Shown piece after piece: positions 23,943 to 31,277 of a stretch of 33,153 bases of DNA. Below the pieces are notes generated by a model. That model was given only the letters and a program-made list of their open reading frames with translations. It was not told the origin of the DNA and did not search any database. Source of the stretch: Gemmatimonadales bacterium (GTDB lineage Bacteria > Gemmatimonadota > Gemmatimonadetes > Gemmatimonadales > GWC2-71-9); assembly GCA_025928645.1 (NCBI GenBank), contig JAICJD010000018.1, positions 1 to 33,153 of the forward strand, read 5' to 3'. The first letter of the stretch is position 1. Each line of letters begins with the position of its first letter. A program made the position numbers and the translations under genes.

Positions 23943-24965
23943 CTAGAGCGCGGCCAGCTCCTCCGCCACCCGCGTGAGCATCGCGTGCCGCTCCGGCCAG
24001 GGCAGGAACGCGCTCGCGAACCCGTCCAGGATACAGCGGTCGATCTCCGCGCGGGTGAAGCCGAGCTCGGTGTGGGCGAGCCAGTACTCGTCGCTCAGCG
24101 TCACCCCGTTCATGAGCCACCCGTCGGTGCACAGCGTGACGACGAGCCCGGCGTCGAGATAGCCGCGCACCGGGTGGTCCGCGGCCCGCCGCACCGCGCG
24201 GGTCTGCACGTTGCTCGTGATGTTGATCTCGATCGGGATCCGATGGTCGCGGACGTAATCACGAAGGCCCGGGTCTTCGTACAGCCGGGTCCCGTGGCCG
24301 ATGCGGTCGGCGTGGCAGTGGTGCAGCGCCTCGGCGATCGAAGGGGCGCCCGCGGCCTCGCCCGCGTGGATGGTGATGGCGAGATTGCCGTCGGCCGCGA
24401 TGTCGAATGCCGCCTGGTGGACGCCGGGCGGGCGGCCCGCCTCCCCGCCGGCCAGATCGAACGCGACCACGCCCTGGTCGCGGTAGGTGACGCTCAGCCG
24501 GGCGATCGCCACGGACACCTCGGGCGCGTAGTGGCGCAGCGAGCAGTTGATGACCCGGGTTACCACGCCGAAGTCGTTCTCGCCCCGTGCCAGGCCGCGG
24601 AGCTCGGCCTCGAGCGCGGCTTCCATGGCGAGCCCGCCCCGGGTGCTGAGCCGGGGGCAGTAGCGCACCTCGAGGTAGCGGAGCCCGTCGCGCGCCGCGT
24701 CCTCCACCATCTCGTAGGCGACGCGCTCGATGGCCTCGGGCGTCTGGAGCAAGGGGATCGTGTACTCGAAGCGCTTGAGGTAGTCCTCGAGGCTGGCCGC
24801 GTTGCGCACGAGCATGAACTCGCGGAGCGCGTCCGGATCGGTGGTCGGGAGGGCGAACCCTGCCTCGCGCGCCAGCTCCACCATCGTGGCCGGCCGGAGC
24901 GCGCTGTCGAGGTGGACGTGCAGCTCCGCCTTGGGCAGCCGGCGCAGCAGCTCACGCGTCAGCAT
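23943..24965 (-). CDS. add: Adenosine deaminase family protein
   Basis: 340 residues. Adenosine deaminases hydrolyse adenosine to inosine and ammonia using one zinc ion. The metal and catalytic residues are visible: H16 and H18 in AELHVHLDSALRP, H200 and E203 in TIHAGEAAG, H224 in RIGHGTRL and D281 in CTDGWLMNGVTLSDEY. The residue after D281 is Gly where vertebrate enzymes have a second Asp and many actinobacterial ones Asn, so base recognition may differ slightly. There is no signal peptide, so it is cytoplasmic. It overlaps the small upstream gene by 14 nt. Neighbouring nucleotidase, transporter and phosphorylase genes strongly support a nucleoside role. Confidence 0.92.
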   Translation of the reverse strand: MLTRELLRRLPKAELHVHLDSALRPATMVELAREAGFALPTTDPDALREFMLVRNAASLEDYLKRFEYTIPLLQTPEAIERVAYEMVEDAARDGLRYLEVRYCPRLSTRGGLAMEAALEAELRGLARGENDFGVVTRVINCSLRHYAPEVSVAIARLSVTYRDQGVVAFDLAGGEAGRPPGVHQAAFDIAADGNLAITIHAGEAAGAPSIAEALHHCHADRIGHGTRLYEDPGLRDYVRDHRIPIEINITSNVQTRAVRRAADHPVRGYLDAGLVVTLCTDGWLMNGVTLSDEYWLAHTELGFTRAEIDRCILDGFASAFLPWPERHAMLTRVAEELAAL

Positions 24966-25197
24966 CGGCGTCCTGCTCGCCGCGCCGGGCGCGGACGATC
25001 ACGCGGAGGATGGCGCCCGCGCCGAGCGGGCTCTCGAGCGGCAGCGCGATGCCGCGCGCGTCGGTCACGAGCGCGGCGCCGTCCTCCGCCCGGGCCGCGA
25101 GCGCGGGGTCGTGGGCCCGGATGGCCGCGCGCACGCTGGCGCCCGCGGGGAGCTCCACCGGCGTCGCGTTCACGAAGACGCGGATCGCGTCGCTCAC
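24952..25197 (-). CDS. Small ThiS/MoaD-like (beta-grasp) protein, function unknown
   Basis: 81 residues from GTG 25197, which overlaps the nucleotidase stop as GTGA; its own end overlaps add by 14 nt. Both overlaps and the unbroken frame support a real gene. The pattern IRVFVNATPVELPAGASVRA, then GAALVTDARGIALPLESPL and GAGAILRVIVRARRG, resembles the strand-helix-strand layout of ThiS/MoaD sulfur carriers. The C-terminal Gly-Gly needed for sulfur transfer is missing and the tail is DADADA. It may be a structural or regulatory relative. I cannot assign a function; the fold is inference. Confidence 0.6.
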   Translation of the reverse strand: MSDAIRVFVNATPVELPAGASVRAAIRAHDPALAARAEDGAALVTDARGIALPLESPLGAGAILRVIVRARRGEQDADADA

Positions 25198-28100
25198 GGC
25201 CGGCTCGACACGAAGCCCGCCGCCCGCACCACCTCGACCGGCTGCGGCAGCCGGCGGAGCAGCGCGGCCACCGCCTCGACGTCCACCAGCCCCGCACGCT
25301 GGAACACGAGAGCGCGGAGCACAGTGAGACCGCCCGCGCCCTCCACCGTCGGCAGATCGGTGGCCAGGGTCACCTCCCCCTCGCGGCGCAGCTTGCGGCC
25401 GCCCTGCAGCACGACGCCCTTGACCCGGTGCCCGGGCCGGGCCCGAGGATCGTAGCGCACCTGCGCGCCGGCCAGATGCACGGTCGGCCCGTCACCGGCC
25501 AGCGCCTGCTCGAGGAGCGCCGTAAGCTGGTTGCCGGTGAGCGTGAGCCGCACCAGATCGCTCCGCGCCGGCTCGACCTCGGACAGGCGCGCGAAGGTCG
25601 CCGGGCCGGCGGGCAGATCGGCGCGGATGGCTTCGCTCCGCACCAGGCCGAGGTCGGTGCGGAGCGCGTTGCGCCGCGCTTCCGCGATGAGCGCGCCGAG
25701 CGAGTACTGCGCGCCCTCGCGCGCCAGCGGGCGTTTGAGGTCGGCGATCGGCCGGGAGCGCACCGAGTCGCTCCGCCGGGCGTAGGCCTCGAGCGCCGCC
25801 CGCAGCTCGGAGCTGCCGCCGACCCGCGCCGAATCCACCGGCGAGACGCCCACCCGGAATTCGATGCCGCCCGCCGGCGTCTTCACCAGGTCCGCCACGC
25901 CTACCATGCGTCCGCCGCTCCCGGTCTCGAGAATGGGAATGCCCGCCACGCGGGTGGTCAGGAGCTGATGCGTGTGGCCCGCCACGATGAGGCCCACGCC
26001 GCGCCCGCCGAGCTGCTCCGCCAGCCGCACGATCTCGCCGGCGCACGCCATCGAGTCGCAGCTTCCGCCCGCGTGCGCCAGCAGGATGGTCGCCGCGGGC
26101 CGGCGCGCCGCGACCTCGCCCAGCACGTCGTGCAGCGCCAGCTCGCCTTCGCCGAACCGGAGTCCCGCCGTGCGGTCCGCCGGCAGCGTCCGCTTGGTGT
26201 CGGGCGTAATGTAGCCGATGACGGCCACCGTGAGACCGGCGACGTCCAGCAGCCGGTACGGCTGTACCCACTCGGGCCGGCGGCCCGTGACGCTGTCCAC
26301 GACGTTGGCTGCGAGCCATGGATAGGGCGACTCGCTCATGCGGGCCCGGAGCGCGTCGAGCGACCAGTCGAAGTCGTGATCGCCGAGGGCCGCGGCCGCG
26401 TAGCCCAGGCGGCCCAGCACGGCCATGCCGGCGCGGCCGCGGCTCTCGTTCTGCACCGGCGTCCCCTCGATCGCGTCGCCCGCGTCGAGCCGGAGCCCGG
26501 CGCAGCCGCACGCCGCGGCCAGGCTGTCGAACGCGGCCGCGAGCGCGCCGGCGCCGGGGGCGCCGGGCTCCGGGAGAAACCGGCCGTGGAGGTCGCCGGT
26601 GGCGAGCACGCGAAGCAGCACGGTGTCGCGCGCGCCGGCGGGGAGCGGCGGCGCCGGCACGTTGAACAGGCCGCGCACCGCGCGGTCCGCCACCTCGGGC
26701 ACGATGCGCCAGCTCGTGGTGCCGGCGAGCCGTTCCGGATCGATCGGGCTCGCGCTCCTCACCGCGTCGATCAGCAGGTCGACGATCCGCTCGCCCTTGT
26801 CGTAGACCACCGGCGCGCCGCGCACCATCTCGTAGCCGCCGGCGCCGGTCTGACGCGCGCTGCTGAGCGCCATGGTGAAGCTGTCGGACGGCTGGACCGG
26901 ACGGCCGCGCACGCTGAGACGCTGAATCCGGTCGCCGACCGGGCGCCGCAGATCGATGTCGTAGCTCGCCCCCGCCACCACGTCGTAGTCGTATCCCGGC
27001 ACCGAATCGTCGAGGCCGACGCGGCCGGCCGGGTCCACCCGGTAGTAGCGCGCACTCCACTCCAGGTAGGCCTTGAGCTGCGCCCCGCCCAGCCGGACCG
27101 CGCGGAGCGTGTGGTCGTAGGGATAGAGCGCCAGCACGTCGGCGACCCGGATCGTGTCGGCGTCGAAGCCCGCGCCGAGGTCCGGCGCGGAGGCCGCCGA
27201 CAGATCGGCGCCGGTCCGGCGTCGCAGGACGTCCTGCACGAAGTCGACGATCGGGACCGGCCCGACCCGGGCCGCGCGGGCCCGCATCGGGGCGGCCGCG
27301 AGGCCGACCGGCGTCCGGACCCACGTGCGCACGGCGTCCCGCGCCGGTCCGAGTCGCTGGGCCAGCAGCGCGGACGGGGCGACGTCGCGCGTGTCCACCA
27401 GCTCGGCGCGTACGCGGCGGATCCGCCACCGGCCCGCTTCGCGGACCAGGTCGAGGTGCACCACCGACACTTCGGCGCCGAACGGGCGCGGCTGCACGAA
27501 GTGAACGCCGTGGATGACCGAGTCGCGCATCTCGCGATGCGAGTGTCCAACCACCACGAGGTCCGGCGGCGACGGGAGGTCCGCGAGGCCGGCGGCGACG
27601 TTTTCGCCGCCGACCCCGCTCGTGTCGTAGGACGCCTGCCCATCCATGCCCGAATGGGTCAGCAGGATCCGCACGTCCGCGTCCTGCCGCATCGCCTCGA
27701 GCACCCGCGCCGCGGCCGGCAGGATCGGTCGGAGCCGCGCCTTGCCGGCGAGCTGCTCGCGGTCCCACACCGTCGTGCCGGGCGTCGTGAGGCCCGTGAC
27801 CGCGACCCGCACGCCCTGGCGGGGGAAGACGCGCCAGGCGGGAAACAGGAGCGAGTCTCCCGCCGGCGCGGCCAGGTTGGCGCTGACGTAGGCGAATCGG
27901 GCGTCGGCGACGGCCTGGCGGAAGAACGCGAATCCCCAGTCGAAGTCGTGGTCTCCCGGCGTGGCCGCGTCGTACCCGGCGAGGTTCATCGCCTCGACGA
28001 TCGGCTGCGGGTGCGCGGGCGCTACCCTGGCGTAGTAGGTGGCGAAGGGATCGCCCTGAAGCAGGTCGCCGGCGTCGACCAGCAGCACCTGCGCGGGGTA

Positions 28101-28283
28101 GCGCGCGCGGAGCGAGTCCGCCACCGCGGCCACGCGGGAAACGCCGCCGGCCCCGGGCCGATCGGCGAGATAGTCCCAATCGGTCGCGTGCCCGTGCACG
28201 TCGGCGGTGGCCACGACGACGACGTGCGCCGTGTCCTGGAAGGAAGCGGCGGCGAGGACGAGCGCGGTGAGGATGGGGAGCAT
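25194..28283 (-). CDS. Exported tandem 5'-nucleotidase / metallophosphatase (two full units in one chain)
   Basis: 1029 residues with a signal sequence (MLPILTALVLAAASFQ). Two complete UshA-like units lie head to tail. Unit 1 has ATADVHGH (D28, H30), DAGDLLQGDP (D70, D73), GDHDFDWG (110-117), LTHSG (H210) and VVVGHSH (H247, H249), then a nucleotidase C-domain (GADLSAASAPDLGAG, LALYPYDHTLRAVRLGG). Unit 2 repeats these at D564/H566, D600/D603, GDHDFDWS (634-641), H737 and AGHTHQ (H770, H772), with a second C-domain. Both units have Asp where the family usually has the metal-binding Asn of GNHE/GNHD. It probably dephosphorylates nucleotides outside the cytoplasm to feed the transporter. First gene of the operon, with a candidate leaderless promoter. 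Confidence 0.9.
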   Translation of the reverse strand: MLPILTALVLAAASFQDTAHVVVVATADVHGHATDWDYLADRPGAGGVSRVAAVADSLRARYPAQVLLVDAGDLLQGDPFATYYARVAPAHPQPIVEAMNLAGYDAATPGDHDFDWGFAFFRQAVADARFAYVSANLAAPAGDSLLFPAWRVFPRQGVRVAVTGLTTPGTTVWDREQLAGKARLRPILPAAARVLEAMRQDADVRILLTHSGMDGQASYDTSGVGGENVAAGLADLPSPPDLVVVGHSHREMRDSVIHGVHFVQPRPFGAEVSVVHLDLVREAGRWRIRRVRAELVDTRDVAPSALLAQRLGPARDAVRTWVRTPVGLAAAPMRARAARVGPVPIVDFVQDVLRRRTGADLSAASAPDLGAGFDADTIRVADVLALYPYDHTLRAVRLGGAQLKAYLEWSARYYRVDPAGRVGLDDSVPGYDYDVVAGASYDIDLRRPVGDRIQRLSVRGRPVQPSDSFTMALSSARQTGAGGYEMVRGAPVVYDKGERIVDLLIDAVRSASPIDPERLAGTTSWRIVPEVADRAVRGLFNVPAPPLPAGARDTVLLRVLATGDLHGRFLPEPGAPGAGALAAAFDSLAAACGCAGLRLDAGDAIEGTPVQNESRGRAGMAVLGRLGYAAAALGDHDFDWSLDALRARMSESPYPWLAANVVDSVTGRRPEWVQPYRLLDVAGLTVAVIGYITPDTKRTLPADRTAGLRFGEGELALHDVLGEVAARRPAATILLAHAGGSCDSMACAGEIVRLAEQLGGRGVGLIVAGHTHQLLTTRVAGIPILETGSGGRMVGVADLVKTPAGGIEFRVGVSPVDSARVGGSSELRAALEAYARRSDSVRSRPIADLKRPLAREGAQYSLGALIAEARRNALRTDLGLVRSEAIRADLPAGPATFARLSEVEPARSDLVRLTLTGNQLTALLEQALAGDGPTVHLAGAQVRYDPRARPGHRVKGVVLQGGRKLRREGEVTLATDLPTVEGAGGLTVLRALVFQRAGLVDVEAVAALLRRLPQPVEVVRAAGFVSSRP

Positions 28284-28292
28284 TGGGGAGGG

Positions 28293-28298
28293 AATATA
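28293..28298 (-). promoter_or_regulatory. Candidate -10 box (TATATT) of the nucleotide-scavenging operon
   Basis: On the minus strand TATATT lies 9 nt before the nucleotidase ATG, and the intervening bases are pyrimidine-rich with no Shine-Dalgarno. Both facts fit a leaderless transcript. Upstream lies a G/C-only repeat tract with no recognisable -35. Confidence 0.5.
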
Positions 28299-28300
28299 TC

Positions 28301-28355
28301 AGGCGGTCGGGCGGGCAGGCGGACGGGCGGGCAGGCAGGCGCGCGGGCGGCCGGG
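28301..28355. repeat. GC-only degenerate tandem tract (GGACGGGCGGGCAGGC type)
   Basis: A stretch almost entirely of G and C made of reshuffled GGGCGGGCA, GGCGGAC and GGCAGGC words. It lies immediately upstream of the nucleotidase -10 box and shares the GGACGG core with the tracts at 10756, 14972 (reverse complement) and 17786. Confidence 0.55.
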
Positions 28356-28368
28356 GGGCGTGCGCACC

Positions 28369-28393
28369 TTCATCCCGAGCGGAGCGAGGCCCC
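28369..28393. repeat. REP-like element, half copy
   Basis: Matches the left arm of the REP-like elements (TTCATCCCGAGCGGAGCGAG) and then diverges. No matching right arm follows, so it cannot form the long hairpin. It lies in the divergent region between the nucleotidase and the arsR-type gene. Confidence 0.75.
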
Positions 28394-28433
28394 CCGCTCA
28401 CGCCACTCCGCGGCGCTTCCCCATCCGTCTCGG

Positions 28434-28443
28434 CGTATATACG
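28434..28443. promoter_or_regulatory. Palindrome CGTATATACG upstream of the arsR-type gene
   Basis: A perfect 10-bp palindrome ends 11 nt before the ATG at 28455 and contains TATATA, a possible -10. It stands out as AT-rich in GC-rich surroundings. Overlap of a palindrome with the -10 is typical for autoregulation by ArsR-family repressors, so it is a candidate operator. No binding data; position only. Confidence 0.4.
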
Positions 28444-28454
28444 TTTCCCCGCAT

Positions 28455-28820
28455 ATGGACACGGCCCTCTCCGCCACCGAGCTGCTGCTCACCGTCGCCG
28501 AGCCGACCCGGCTCCGGATCCTCAACTGCCTCGCGGCCGCGCCGCTCTTCGTCTCCGATCTCCAGGCCATCCTCGGCCTGCCGCAGCCCACCGTCTCGCG
28601 GCACTTGCAGGTGCTGCGCCGGCTCGACGTCGTGCGCGACACCCCCATCGCCCAGTTCGTGCTCTACCGGCTGCGCCGCGACCTCGGTGCGCGGGGCCGG
28701 CTGCTCTCGGCCATTCTCGACGCGGTCGCGCGGGACGACGCCCTGATGCGCGCCGAGCGAGACCGCGCCGCCGAGCGGAGCCGCGCCCATACCAAGTCCC
28801 GGGTGGAGAGGACCTCATGA
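28455..28820 (+). CDS. ArsR-family winged-helix regulator
   Basis: 121 residues. ATELLLTVAEPTRLRILNCL at 7-26, LFVSDLQAILGLPQPTVSRH at 31-50 and LQVLRRLDVVRDTPIAQFVL at 51-70 give the ArsR winged helix, with the recognition helix around residues 43-56. The only Cys is C25 and the metal-binding CxC motif of the arsenic/cadmium sensors is absent, so it probably does not sense metal by that route. The basic, charged tail from about residue 93 may help DNA binding or dimerisation. Its stop overlaps the response regulator start (ATGA), placing a one-component repressor-type gene inside a two-component operon. A palindrome at 28434-28443 may be its site. Confidence 0.88.
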   Translation: MDTALSATELLLTVAEPTRLRILNCLAAAPLFVSDLQAILGLPQPTVSRHLQVLRRLDVVRDTPIAQFVLYRLRRDLGARGRLLSAILDAVARDDALMRAERDRAAERSRAHTKSRVERTS

Positions 28821-29524
28821 TGCACCGCATCCTGGTGGTGGATGACGAGCCCGACATCACCGCCCTCGTCGCCTACCATCTCGCCAAGGCCGGGTTCCGG
28901 GTCTCGACCGCCAGCACCGGGCCGGACGCGCTCAAGGCGGCGAGCGACGAGCGGCCCGACATCGTGATCCTCGATCTGATGCTGCCGGGTATCTCGGGCT
29001 ACGACGTGCTCGAAGAGCTGCGGAAGCGGGAGGAGACGCGCGACGTCGGCGTCATCCTGCTCACCGCGCGTCGGGAGGAGACCGACCGGATCCGCGGCCT
29101 CTCGCTCGGCGCCGACGACTACCTGACCAAGCCGTTCTCGCCACAGGAGCTGGCGCTCCGGGTCCGGGGGCTGCTCCGCCGGCTCGCCTCGCCGCCCGTG
29201 ACCGCCGGCAGCACGCTCACGGCCGGGCCGATCGCCATCGACCGCTCGGCCCACCGGGCAACGGTGGGCGGCCAGGAGGTCGCCCTCACGGCCACCGAGT
29301 ACAAGCTGCTGCTCACGCTGGTCGAGCGGCGGGGCCGGGTCCAGACCCGCCCGCAGCTGCTCGAGACGGTGTGGGAAGCCCAGCCCGACATCCAGACCCG
29401 CACCGTGGACATGCACGTGCAGCGGCTCCGCACCAAGCTGGGAGACGCAGGCAGGCTGATCGAGACCGTGCGGGGCTTCGGCTACCGCTTCCGGAGCGGC
29501 GAGCGCGGAGCGCGCGCCCGGTGA
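28817..29524 (+). CDS. phoB: PhoB/OmpR-family response regulator
   Basis: 235 residues. The receiver domain (about 3-120) has acidic pocket D9-D10, phosphoacceptor D53 in VILDLMLPGISGYDVLEELR, T83 in ILLTARREE and K105 in DDYLTKPFSPQELALRVRGL. The OmpR-type winged helix follows (about 135-230): VALTATEYKLLLTLVERRGR, a recognition helix around TRTVDMHVQRLRTKLG, and IETVRGFGYRF. The architecture fits PhoB, PhoP and relatives. Phosphate control is suggested by the PAS-HisKA partner kinase but not proven. It overlaps arsR by ATGA and the kinase by GTGA, so all three are coupled. Confidence 0.92.
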   Translation: MMHRILVVDDEPDITALVAYHLAKAGFRVSTASTGPDALKAASDERPDIVILDLMLPGISGYDVLEELRKREETRDVGVILLTARREETDRIRGLSLGADDYLTKPFSPQELALRVRGLLRRLASPPVTAGSTLTAGPIAIDRSAHRATVGGQEVALTATEYKLLLTLVERRGRVQTRPQLLETVWEAQPDIQTRTVDMHVQRLRTKLGDAGRLIETVRGFGYRFRSGERGARAR

Positions 29525-31248
29525 GCTTTGCCCGGCGGCTGGTGCTCGGCACCGTCGCGATCCTGATCCTGGTCGTGCTGGTGCTCCTGTGGGGCGCGGA
29601 GCGGTCGCTGCGCCGCGATCTCGAGGGCGACATCGCGCACGGGCTCGAGAATGAGGCCGGGCTCATCCGCGAGGGGTTGCCCGCCGATTCGCTGGGCTGG
29701 GACGACGCGGTGCACCGCCTGTCGCGGGCGAACGGGCACCGCATCACGCTGGTGGACCGCACGGGGCGAGTGCGGGCGGACAGCGACTTCCCGCCCGGTC
29801 CCCTCCCGCCGATCGAGAACCACGCCGGCCGGCCGGAAGTACGCGCCGCGCTCGAGGGTCGGACCGGCGCGTCCACCCGGCGGAGCGTCACGGTCGGCCG
29901 ATCCCTCATGTACCTGGCGGTGCCCGGCGGCCCGGGCGCCATCCGCGTCGCTGCCGACCTGACGCAGGTGGACGCGGTCGTGCGGCGCGCGCAGGGCGCC
30001 GTCGCCGGGGCCGCGTTGCTCGCGCTCCTCGTGGGAACGGCGCTGGCCCTGGTGGCGGCCCGCTCGGTGGCGCGGCCGCTCACCGATATCGCCGCGGCGG
30101 CCGGCGGGATCGCCGCGGGTGAGGCCCCGCGATTTCCCCGCTCCGGCATCCCCGAAATCGACCGCCTGGTTCAGGCACTCCGCGCGATGCACGGGCAGCT
30201 CGCCGACCGGTTCGACGAGCTCCGCCGCGAGCAGGCGGAGTCGGCCGCACTGGTCGAGTCGATGGTTGAAGGCGTCGTGGCGGCCGACGGCCGCGGGCGT
30301 ATCGTCACCGCCAATCCTGCCGCGCGGCGACTGCTGGGTTACGAAGCCGGCGAGGCGCTGCCGGACCTCCCGGAGCTGTTCCGCGTGAAGGCGGCGCGCG
30401 AGGTGGTGGATGCGGTGCTCCGCGGGGCGCCGGTGCAGGATCGTCAGCTCGAGACGGGCAGCCGGGTGTTGCTGGTGAACGCGCGACCGCTGCCGAACGG
30501 CGGAGCGGTGCTCGTGCTCCACGATCTGACCGAGGTTCGCCGGCTGGAGGCCGTGCGCCGCGACTTCGTGACCAACGTGTCGCACGAGCTCAAGACGCCG
30601 CTCACCTCCATCTCCGGCTACGCGGAGACGCTGCTGGGAGACGCCCCCGGCCCCGCGACGGCCGAGCGGTTCCTCCGGACGATCCTGAGCAACGCGCACC
30701 GGATGCAGCGGCTGGTCGACGACCTGCTCGACCTCTCGCGCATCGAGTCGGGCCGCTGGCATCCGACGCTGAGCGAGGTGGATGTGGCCGCGGCGGCGCG
30801 CGAGAGCTGGGCGGCCCTGGCCGGGCGACCGGATCATCGTCGGGTCGGGCTGACCCTCGACGTGGCGCCCGACGCGACCACCGTCGACGCCGACCTCGAC
30901 GCCCTCCGGCAGATCCTCACCAACCTGATGGACAACGCGCTGCGCTACGCTCCGGACGGCAGCAGCATCATCTGCCGGACGCGCCGGAGCGAGGCCGACG
31001 TGCTGGTCAGCGTCATCGACGCCGGGCCAGGCATCACGGGCGAGCACCTGCCGCGGATCTTCGAGCGGTTCTACCGCGCCGACCCGTCGCGCTCGCGCGC
31101 AGAGGGCGGCACCGGCCTCGGCCTGGCCATCGTCAAACATCTGGTGGAGGCGCACGGCGGCCGGGTGTGGGCGGAGAGCGAGCGCGGCCGCGGCACGACG
31201 GTGAGCTGCCTGTTTCCGTCGCCAAGCGAGGAGCCGAGCCGGCGGTAG
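29521..31248 (+). CDS. phoR: PhoR-like membrane sensor histidine kinase
   Basis: 575 residues from GTG 29521. Membrane helix 1 is residues about 8-24. A periplasmic sensor of about 135 residues follows, then helix 2 at about 159-180. HAMP comes next (ARSVARPLTDIAAAAGGIAA, 180-235), then PAS (ALVESMVEGVVAADGRGRIV through VLHDLTEVRRLE, about 243-343), HisKA with phospho-His H355 in FVTNVSHELKTPLTSISGYA, and HATPase with the N box LTNLMDNALRYAP (N472), DAGPGI and GGTGLGLAIVKHLVEAHGG. It would phosphorylate the overlapping response regulator. HAMP-PAS-HisKA is the PhoR layout, but here with a large periplasmic domain, so the signal may not be phosphate. Confidence 0.93.
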   Translation: MSFARRLVLGTVAILILVVLVLLWGAERSLRRDLEGDIAHGLENEAGLIREGLPADSLGWDDAVHRLSRANGHRITLVDRTGRVRADSDFPPGPLPPIENHAGRPEVRAALEGRTGASTRRSVTVGRSLMYLAVPGGPGAIRVAADLTQVDAVVRRAQGAVAGAALLALLVGTALALVAARSVARPLTDIAAAAGGIAAGEAPRFPRSGIPEIDRLVQALRAMHGQLADRFDELRREQAESAALVESMVEGVVAADGRGRIVTANPAARRLLGYEAGEALPDLPELFRVKAAREVVDAVLRGAPVQDRQLETGSRVLLVNARPLPNGGAVLVLHDLTEVRRLEAVRRDFVTNVSHELKTPLTSISGYAETLLGDAPGPATAERFLRTILSNAHRMQRLVDDLLDLSRIESGRWHPTLSEVDVAAAARESWAALAGRPDHRRVGLTLDVAPDATTVDADLDALRQILTNLMDNALRYAPDGSSIICRTRRSEADVLVSVIDAGPGITGEHLPRIFERFYRADPSRSRAEGGTGLGLAIVKHLVEAHGGRVWAESERGRGTTVSCLFPSPSEEPSRR

Positions 31249-31251
31249 GCG

Positions 31252-31269
31252 GGCGGACGCGCGTCCGCC
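31252..31269. terminator. Palindromic hairpin between convergent phoR and the DUF1634 gene
   Basis: A perfect 18-bp palindrome (GGCGGACGC then GCGTCCGCC) fills the 29-nt gap between the kinase stop (31248) and the end of the DUF1634 gene (31278). Its position suggests transcription termination for both genes. No T-run is present. Confidence 0.55.
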
Positions 31270-31277
31270 TCCGCCCG

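Noticed and set aside
23985-28820. A 1611-codon open frame on the plus strand
   Set aside because: It lies antisense to the deaminase and nucleotidase genes, whose conserved motifs are unambiguous. Its translation is rich in Arg, Ala, Gly and His with no domain, as expected for antisense frames in high-GC DNA.
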